NCBI GenBank assembly: GCA_015061805.1
Contig: SUVV01000020.1
Location: 1-36,986 of the forward strand
Source of the DNA: Lentisphaerota bacterium
GTDB lineage: Bacteria; Verrucomicrobiota; Lentisphaeria; Victivallales; Victivallaceae
Direction: 5' to 3'
DNA: 36,986 bases
Each line of letters begins with the position of its first letter. Position 1 is the stretch's first letter. The position numbers were made by a program, and so were the translations under genes. The notes below the pieces were generated by a model, which worked only from the letters and a program-made list of their open reading frames with translations, searched no databases and was not told the origin of the DNA. Positions 32,982 through 36,986 of the stretch are shown piece by piece.

Positions 32982-34025
32982 ATGAAAAACTATCGTCTCA
33001 ACCTCATCCCCGGCGACGGCATCGGTGTCGATGTCATCAACGAAGGCGTCCGGGTTCTCAATGTTCTTGCCGAAAAGCATGGAGGCATCAAATTTGAATA
33101 CAACACCCTTCCCTGGAGTTGTGCCTATTACCTTGAACACGGCAGGATGATGCCCGCTGACGGCATGGAGATCCTGCGGGACTGTGACTCGATTCTGCTT
33201 GGAGCCGTCGGCTTCCCCGGAGTTCCGGATCATGTTTCCCTGCGCGATCTGCTGCTGCCGATAAGAACCGGATTCGATCAGTATGTCAACATGCGTCCCA
33301 TCAAACTGCTGCCGGGGCTCAATTCCCCGTTGAAAAACGACAAAATCGACTTCGTCGTCATCCGGGAAAACTCCGAAGGCGAATACTGCGGTCAGGGTGA
33401 AACCACCGATGAGAAATCCATCCAGAATGCGATTTTCACCCGCAAAGGCACCGAACGCATCATCCGCTACGCCTTTGAATACGCCAAAGCCAACAATATG
33501 AACAAAGTTTTGAGCGCCACCAAATCCAACGCCCTCAACCACTCCATGGTCTTCTGGGACAAGATCTTCGACGAAGTCCGCGCCCGGTACGGAAATATGG
33601 AATCCAGCCAGATGCACATCGACGCTCTCGCAGGTTTCTTCATCATGCACCCGGAACGGCTTCAGGTGGTGGTCGCCAGCAACCTTTTCGGCGACATCCT
33701 GACCGATCTCGGTTCCGCGATGCTCGGCAGTATCGGTATTTCCCCCTCCGGCAACATCAATCCCGAAGGCAAATATCCCAGCATGTTTGAACCCATTCAC
33801 GGTTCGGCGCCCGACATCGCCGGCAAGGGCATCGCCAACCCGGTCGGAACCTTCTGGGCAATCGCCATGATGCTCGAACAGCTCAAGGAAAATGCTTCCG
33901 CCGATCTGCTGATGGATGCGATCTGCGCCGTTTTGAAAGAGGGCAAATTTGTCACTCCGGATATCGGCGGTAAAGCCACCACCACCGAAATGACCGATGC
34001 GGTCATCGCCGGTATCAAAGGTTGA
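32982..34025 (+). CDS. Isocitrate/isopropylmalate family dehydrogenase, tartrate/D-malate type
   Basis: A 347-residue NAD-dependent beta-decarboxylating dehydrogenase. PGDGIGVDV opens the fold and HISL-type VPDHVSLRDLLLPIR and FDQYVNMRPIKLLPG match tartrate/D-malate dehydrogenases rather than LeuB or Icd. VIRENSEGEYCGQG, SNLFGDILTDLGSA and EPIHGSAPDIAGKGIANP complete the family set. The likely reaction is oxidation of tartrate or D-malate (or a related hydroxy-acid) with NAD+. Because it lies in a glycan operon, it may finish the breakdown of a sugar-derived acid. The ttuC/dmlA distinction cannot be made here. Confidence 0.86.
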   Translation: MKNYRLNLIPGDGIGVDVINEGVRVLNVLAEKHGGIKFEYNTLPWSCAYYLEHGRMMPADGMEILRDCDSILLGAVGFPGVPDHVSLRDLLLPIRTGFDQYVNMRPIKLLPGLNSPLKNDKIDFVVIRENSEGEYCGQGETTDEKSIQNAIFTRKGTERIIRYAFEYAKANNMNKVLSATKSNALNHSMVFWDKIFDEVRARYGNMESSQMHIDALAGFFIMHPERLQVVVASNLFGDILTDLGSAMLGSIGISPSGNINPEGKYPSMFEPIHGSAPDIAGKGIANPVGTFWAIAMMLEQLKENASADLLMDAICAVLKEGKFVTPDIGGKATTTEMTDAVIAGIKG

Positions 34026-34027
34026 AT

Positions 34028-34849
34028 ATGAAAATTTCTTTCGCCGAACTCCGGAAAAAGTTTTATTTCCGTATTCCGGTTGCGATCTGCATCGGAATAC
34101 TGCTGTTTTATACAGCCGGAGTATTGGCGATGGACAAGATACTGCTTCCCGGCAACCGCTCACCCAAGGCAGGAAACCTCACGCTCAATTCAAAAGAAGC
34201 CGCGCTTGATGTTTTCTTCCACCGCGGAGAACCGGGAAAGCCGGTCATCCTCTACAGCCACGGCAACGGCGAATATCTTGCGGCAATCATGCCGCTGCTC
34301 AAAAGTTTCACCTCCCGTGGTTACAGTGTCATGGCGTATGACTATGCCGGGTACGGCAACTCCACCGGATATCCGGGGGAAAAGCAGGCGTATTCCGACA
34401 TTGAAACAGTTTTCGACTATCTGACCGGACAGCAGAAAATATCCCCGGAGGATATCGTGGTCATGGGATATTCTGTGGGCAGCGGCCCCTCCTGTTACAT
34501 TGCAGAAAAATATCCGGTCAAAGCGCTGGTCATCATCTCCGGATTTGCTTCGGCAGCGCAGGTCTTGCTGCCTTTTTCCGTACCATTTGACAAATTCCCC
34601 AATGCGGAACGGTTGAAAAACTGCAAAATTCCACTGATGGTAATCCATGGCAGAAGTGATAAGATCGTCCCCATTCGCAACGGCAGAAAACTCATTGATT
34701 CCTCCATTGCCCCGTTGAGAATAATGCACGAAGAAGATGCCGGACACAACGACATCTTTTACCGGACAACCGGATTTTTCCACAAACTGGAAACTTTCCT
34801 TGCCGATGTGGAAAGACTCCGGCAAGAATTTCAGAAATATCAGCATTGA
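34028..34849 (+). CDS. Membrane-anchored alpha/beta hydrolase
   Basis: A 273-residue serine hydrolase with an N-terminal membrane anchor (about 14-36). YSHGNGEYL (76-84) is the oxyanion-hole region, GYSVGSG holds nucleophile Ser149, IHGRSDKIVP holds Asp211 and AGHND holds His240. It is similar to the ABHD17/YqkD-like group of bacterial esterases. It starts 2 bp after the dehydrogenase stop and closes the operon; no terminator is visible before the ROK promoter. Substrate unknown. Confidence 0.85.
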   Translation: MKISFAELRKKFYFRIPVAICIGILLFYTAGVLAMDKILLPGNRSPKAGNLTLNSKEAALDVFFHRGEPGKPVILYSHGNGEYLAAIMPLLKSFTSRGYSVMAYDYAGYGNSTGYPGEKQAYSDIETVFDYLTGQQKISPEDIVVMGYSVGSGPSCYIAEKYPVKALVIISGFASAAQVLLPFSVPFDKFPNAERLKNCKIPLMVIHGRSDKIVPIRNGRKLIDSSIAPLRIMHEEDAGHNDIFYRTTGFFHKLETFLADVERLRQEFQKYQH

Positions 34850-34863
34850 TTTAGAAAACAGAT

Positions 34864-34892
34864 TTGACTTTTCAGCATATAAAGATTATATT
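34864..34892 (+). promoter_or_regulatory. Sigma-70 promoter of the ROK regulator gene
   Basis: TTGACT (34864-34869), 17-nt spacer, TATATT (34887-34892). Start expected near 34899, leader about 36 nt containing the TTGTTAACAA palindrome. Confidence 0.68.
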
Positions 34893-34907
34893 CTGTCTTT
34901 GGCAAAA

Positions 34908-34917
34908 TTGTTAACAA
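34908..34917. promoter_or_regulatory. Possible ROK operator (palindrome TTGTTAACAA)
   Basis: A perfect 10-bp palindrome about ten bases past the predicted transcription start of the ROK gene and 17 bp before its ATG. This position is typical for an autorepressor site. There is no good ribosome-binding site between it and the ATG, so bound protein could also hinder translation. Binding by this regulator is inference. Confidence 0.38.
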
Positions 34918-34934
34918 ACTAATCGATTTATTCT

Positions 34935-36038
34935 ATGGCACGGTTTCAGCAAATTTCAGGTAAGCGGCGGGTTTTCGTAAAACTCCGCCACTCCGGAGTT
35001 ATCTCCAGAGCTGAACTGGCGCGGCAATGCGCCCTGACCCGACCGGCGGTTTCCGCGATCATCGATGAACTTATTTCCGAAGGAATGGTCAGAGAACTCG
35101 GCCCCGGACACTCCACCGGCGGCAAGCCGCCCATTCTTCTGGAATTCCTCCCCAACGCCCGCTGCGCCATCGGCATCGACCTCGGCGGCGACCGCCGGAT
35201 CGAAGGGGTTATCTGCGACCTTGGCTGCGGCATCATCGCCGGAGATTCCATCGCCTATGAAAATAATATCGACAGCATCACCGCCACCGTCTCTCAACTG
35301 GTGGAGCGGTTGCGCCGCGCCGCACCGGGAAATGTGCCTTCCGGTATCGGGATTGCAGTATCAGCAGTGGTGGATGGAGCCAACGAGATCATCGGTTCCA
35401 GCACCCTTGACCTTTCCAAAAAGAATCTGGCCCGCAAAATCGAAGCGCTCACCGGACTGCCGGTGCGCCTTGACCGCCGTCCCAATGCCGCCGCACTTGC
35501 GGAAGCACTCTTCGGTGCCGGTCACAACAGCCGCCAACTGCTTTACATCACCAGCGGACGCGGCGTTGGAGCCGGGATCGTCAATGACGGCAAGATTTTC
35601 CGGGGCAGCAACGGCTTTGCCGGAGAGATCGGTCATCTTCTCCTGCCCGACGGCAGGGAACTTGAAGAATCCGCCCGCCCGTCGGTACTGCCGAAAGAAT
35701 ACTCAACACTCACCGGCAGAGAGATATCTTTTGAAGAGTTCATGCAGCTCTACTTTTCCAACGATCCCCATGCCGTTGCGCTGGTGATGAAAAATGCAGA
35801 ACATCTGGCGTATGCCGCCCGCGCCGCCGCCAACATGTTCGACCCGGAAGCGATCGTCCTCGGCGGCGATGTTCTGGAATTCGGCGATGATTATTTTGAA
35901 CACTTCAAAGAGGTCTGTTCCAAAAGTTCCGAAGCCCGCAAACTCGGCAAGGCCCCTCTGATACTGCGCTCCAATTTCGGACGGCGCGGTGTTGCCGTCG
36001 GCGGAGCTCAACTTATTCTTGATGAACTGGTTTTTTAG
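34935..36038 (+). CDS. ROK-family transcriptional regulator (NagC-like)
   Basis: A 367-residue repressor-type ROK protein. Residues about 8-60 are a winged helix (RAELARQCALTRPAVSAIID, then a GGKPP wing). Residues about 75-365 form the sugar-kinase-like ROK domain (IGIDLGGDRRIEGV, GRGVGAGIVNDGKIFRG, AGEIGHLLL with His234). The usual zinc motif of ROK proteins (CxCGxxGCxE after the GH histidine) is absent; the stretch after His234 contains no cysteines. The zinc-dependent sugar-sensing loop is therefore altered or lost. It is 44 bp upstream of nagB, so control of amino-sugar use is likely. Confidence 0.9.
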   Translation: MARFQQISGKRRVFVKLRHSGVISRAELARQCALTRPAVSAIIDELISEGMVRELGPGHSTGGKPPILLEFLPNARCAIGIDLGGDRRIEGVICDLGCGIIAGDSIAYENNIDSITATVSQLVERLRRAAPGNVPSGIGIAVSAVVDGANEIIGSSTLDLSKKNLARKIEALTGLPVRLDRRPNAAALAEALFGAGHNSRQLLYITSGRGVGAGIVNDGKIFRGSNGFAGEIGHLLLPDGRELEESARPSVLPKEYSTLTGREISFEEFMQLYFSNDPHAVALVMKNAEHLAYAARAAANMFDPEAIVLGGDVLEFGDDYFEHFKEVCSKSSEARKLGKAPLILRSNFGRRGVAVGGAQLILDELVF

Positions 36039-36082
36039 CCAAAATATAAAACGTCCAACCTATAAAACAGGAGAAAAAAGAA

Positions 36083-36826
36083 ATGGATGTAAAAATCTGC
36101 AACGACAAGTATGAGCTTGGCAAAAACGCTGCCAAACTCGGCGCTGAAAAAATCCGCGCCGCCATCGCCGCCAAGGGTTACGCCAACGTGATCCTCGCCA
36201 CCGGCGCCAGCCAGTTTGAAATGCTGGCCGCCCTGCTCGAAGAAAAGAATATCGACTGGAGCGTCGTCAAATTCTTCCACCTCGACGAATATGTCGGTCT
36301 GGACATCAACCACCCCGCCAGCTTCCGCAAGTACCTTTGGGAACGCTTCATCGCCAAACTCCCGGTTCCGCCCGCCGCATTCTTCCCGGTCAACGGCACC
36401 GCCGCCGACCTCCCCGCTGCTCTGGCTGAACTGGAAAAGAACATCACCGAAAACCCCATCGACGTCGCTTTCGTCGGTATCGGTGAAAACGGCCACCTCG
36501 CTTTCAACGATCCCCCGGCTGACTTTGAAACCGAACGCGCCTACATCGTGATCGATCTCGAACTCCGCTGCCGTCAGCAGCAGCTCGGCGAAGGCTGGTT
36601 CCCCACCATCGACGATGTGCCCAAGCAGGCGGTCTCCATGACTGTCAAGCAGTGCATGAAAGCCGCTTGCATCATCAACTCCGTCCCCGATCTCCGCAAG
36701 GCGGAAGCCGTCAAAGCCGCTCTGGAAGGCCCCATCACCAATATGTGTGCCGCCTCCATTCTGCAGCAGCATCCTGACTGCACCACCTTCCTGGACAAGG
36801 ACTCCGCGAGTCTGTTGACCAAGTAA
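36083..36826 (+). CDS. nagB: Glucosamine-6-phosphate deaminase
   Basis: NagB converts glucosamine 6-phosphate to fructose 6-phosphate and ammonia, the final step of amino-sugar catabolism. The 247-residue protein has the family motifs ATGASQFEMLAAL, FHLDEYVGLDINHPASF and GIGENGHLAFNDPP, and the expected length. AGGAGA precedes the ATG. Its codons are more biased (AAG, CAG, AAC, CTC, GCC) than in neighbouring genes, which suggests high expression. Together with the ROK gene it forms a small amino-sugar unit. 6-Phosphogluconolactonase is the related alternative, but the HLDEYVGL motif favours the deaminase. The intergenic 36827-36865 holds no feature I can name. Confidence 0.92.
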   Translation: MDVKICNDKYELGKNAAKLGAEKIRAAIAAKGYANVILATGASQFEMLAALLEEKNIDWSVVKFFHLDEYVGLDINHPASFRKYLWERFIAKLPVPPAAFFPVNGTAADLPAALAELEKNITENPIDVAFVGIGENGHLAFNDPPADFETERAYIVIDLELRCRQQQLGEGWFPTIDDVPKQAVSMTVKQCMKAACIINSVPDLRKAEAVKAALEGPITNMCAASILQQHPDCTTFLDKDSASLLTK

Positions 36827-36865
36827 GGTTGCGGCAAGCACAAAAACGCCGTTTGCATTATTTGA

Positions 36866-36986
36866 TGTGACCCCAAAAATTTGGACGGGTTAAATTATGT
36901 GGAATGGGTTCGGTATTTTACCGGGCTCATTCCTTTTAATGTTAAAGATACTCTTTCGTTATTGAAATAGCAAATGTATTCTTCAA
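36866..36986 (-). mobile_element. IS3-family insertion sequence, right end (runs off the window)
   Basis: The element appears to begin at about 36866 with TGTGACCCCAAAAATTTGG, which fits the TG-starting terminal inverted repeat of IS3-family elements. The transposase C-terminus ends about 30 bp inside it. The exact boundary and target duplication cannot be fixed because the other end lies beyond the window. Confidence 0.72.
36895..36986 (-). CDS. IS3-family transposase OrfB, C-terminal fragment
   Basis: The minus strand from the window edge encodes EEYICYFNNERVSLTLKGMS followed by PVKYRTHST and a stop at 36895-36897. This is the well-known end of IS3-type DDE transposases (the YINYYN-R-LKG-SP-YR motif). 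Only 29 residues lie in the window, so intactness cannot be judged. Confidence 0.85.
   Translation of the reverse strand, partial: EEYICYFNNERVSLTLKGMSPVKYRTHST

Noticed and set aside
32955-34163. Minus-strand ORF (402 codons) antisense to the dehydrogenase
   Set aside because: Covers the dehydrogenase and the start of the hydrolase gene in antisense; Gly/Val/Asp/Phe-rich translation typical of antisense shadows.
36035-36841. Minus-strand ORF antisense to nagB
   Set aside because: nagB motifs and ribosome-binding site are clear on the plus strand.

Overview
The window looks like chromosome of a gut- or anaerobe-type member of the Lentisphaerota (Victivallis-like) or a close relative in the PVC group. 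This is inferred, not proven. The supporting signs are a bacterial V-type ATPase operon with the chlamydial/Bacteroidetes-style E-DUF2764-A-B-D order, several glycan-degrading enzymes of types abundant in that phylum, a short RpoD-like sigma factor, and DUF772-type and IS3-type transposase debris. No rRNA, tRNA or CRISPR array was found.

Layout. 1-744: a non-coding block of tandem repeats, built from two 322-bp units, each holding two 126-bp sub-units that are strings of five small hairpins joined by a GCTTCAY-like linker, plus a two-hairpin module that recurs 19 kb away (19821-19872). 954-3557: a lipoprotein rhodanese translationally coupled to a fused substrate-binding/permease protein and its ATPase (polar amino-acid ABC importer). 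3581-6607: a doubtful small membrane ORF, a GH39-like glycosidase, a frameshifted transposase remnant, an unknown single-pass membrane protein, and three strong terminators. 6639-8712: purU and an RpoD-type sigma factor on the minus strand. 8893-13058: mfd and a PHP phosphatase on the plus strand. 13009-16550: a tight minus-strand operon (L,D-transpeptidase, accA, argA-like acetyltransferase, lipoprotein amidase). 16738-19810: tsaD, gph and a CCA-adding enzyme. 19889-22313: a secreted alpha/beta hydrolase and a PaaK-type CoA ligase.

22482-28476 is one minus-strand operon carrying V-ATPase subunits E, (DUF2764), A, B, D, then a DUF1805 protein and phosphatidylserine decarboxylase. The membrane subunits I and K, which normally follow D, are absent here. 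28646-34849 is a plus-strand catabolic operon (YhcH/EbgC-like protein, large GH106-like glycosidase, secreted EEP phosphoesterase, tartrate/D-malate-type dehydrogenase, alpha/beta hydrolase). It is followed by a ROK regulator with its own promoter and nagB. The window ends inside an IS3-family element.

Five good sigma-70 promoters could be read by eye. Four share the -10 box TATATT with exactly 17-nt spacing, so the genome's housekeeping promoter consensus can be estimated from this window. The most unusual material is the hairpin-array repeat at the left end and its dispersed two-hairpin module. The V-ATPase operon without I/K and the zinc-motif-less ROK regulator are the next most interesting.
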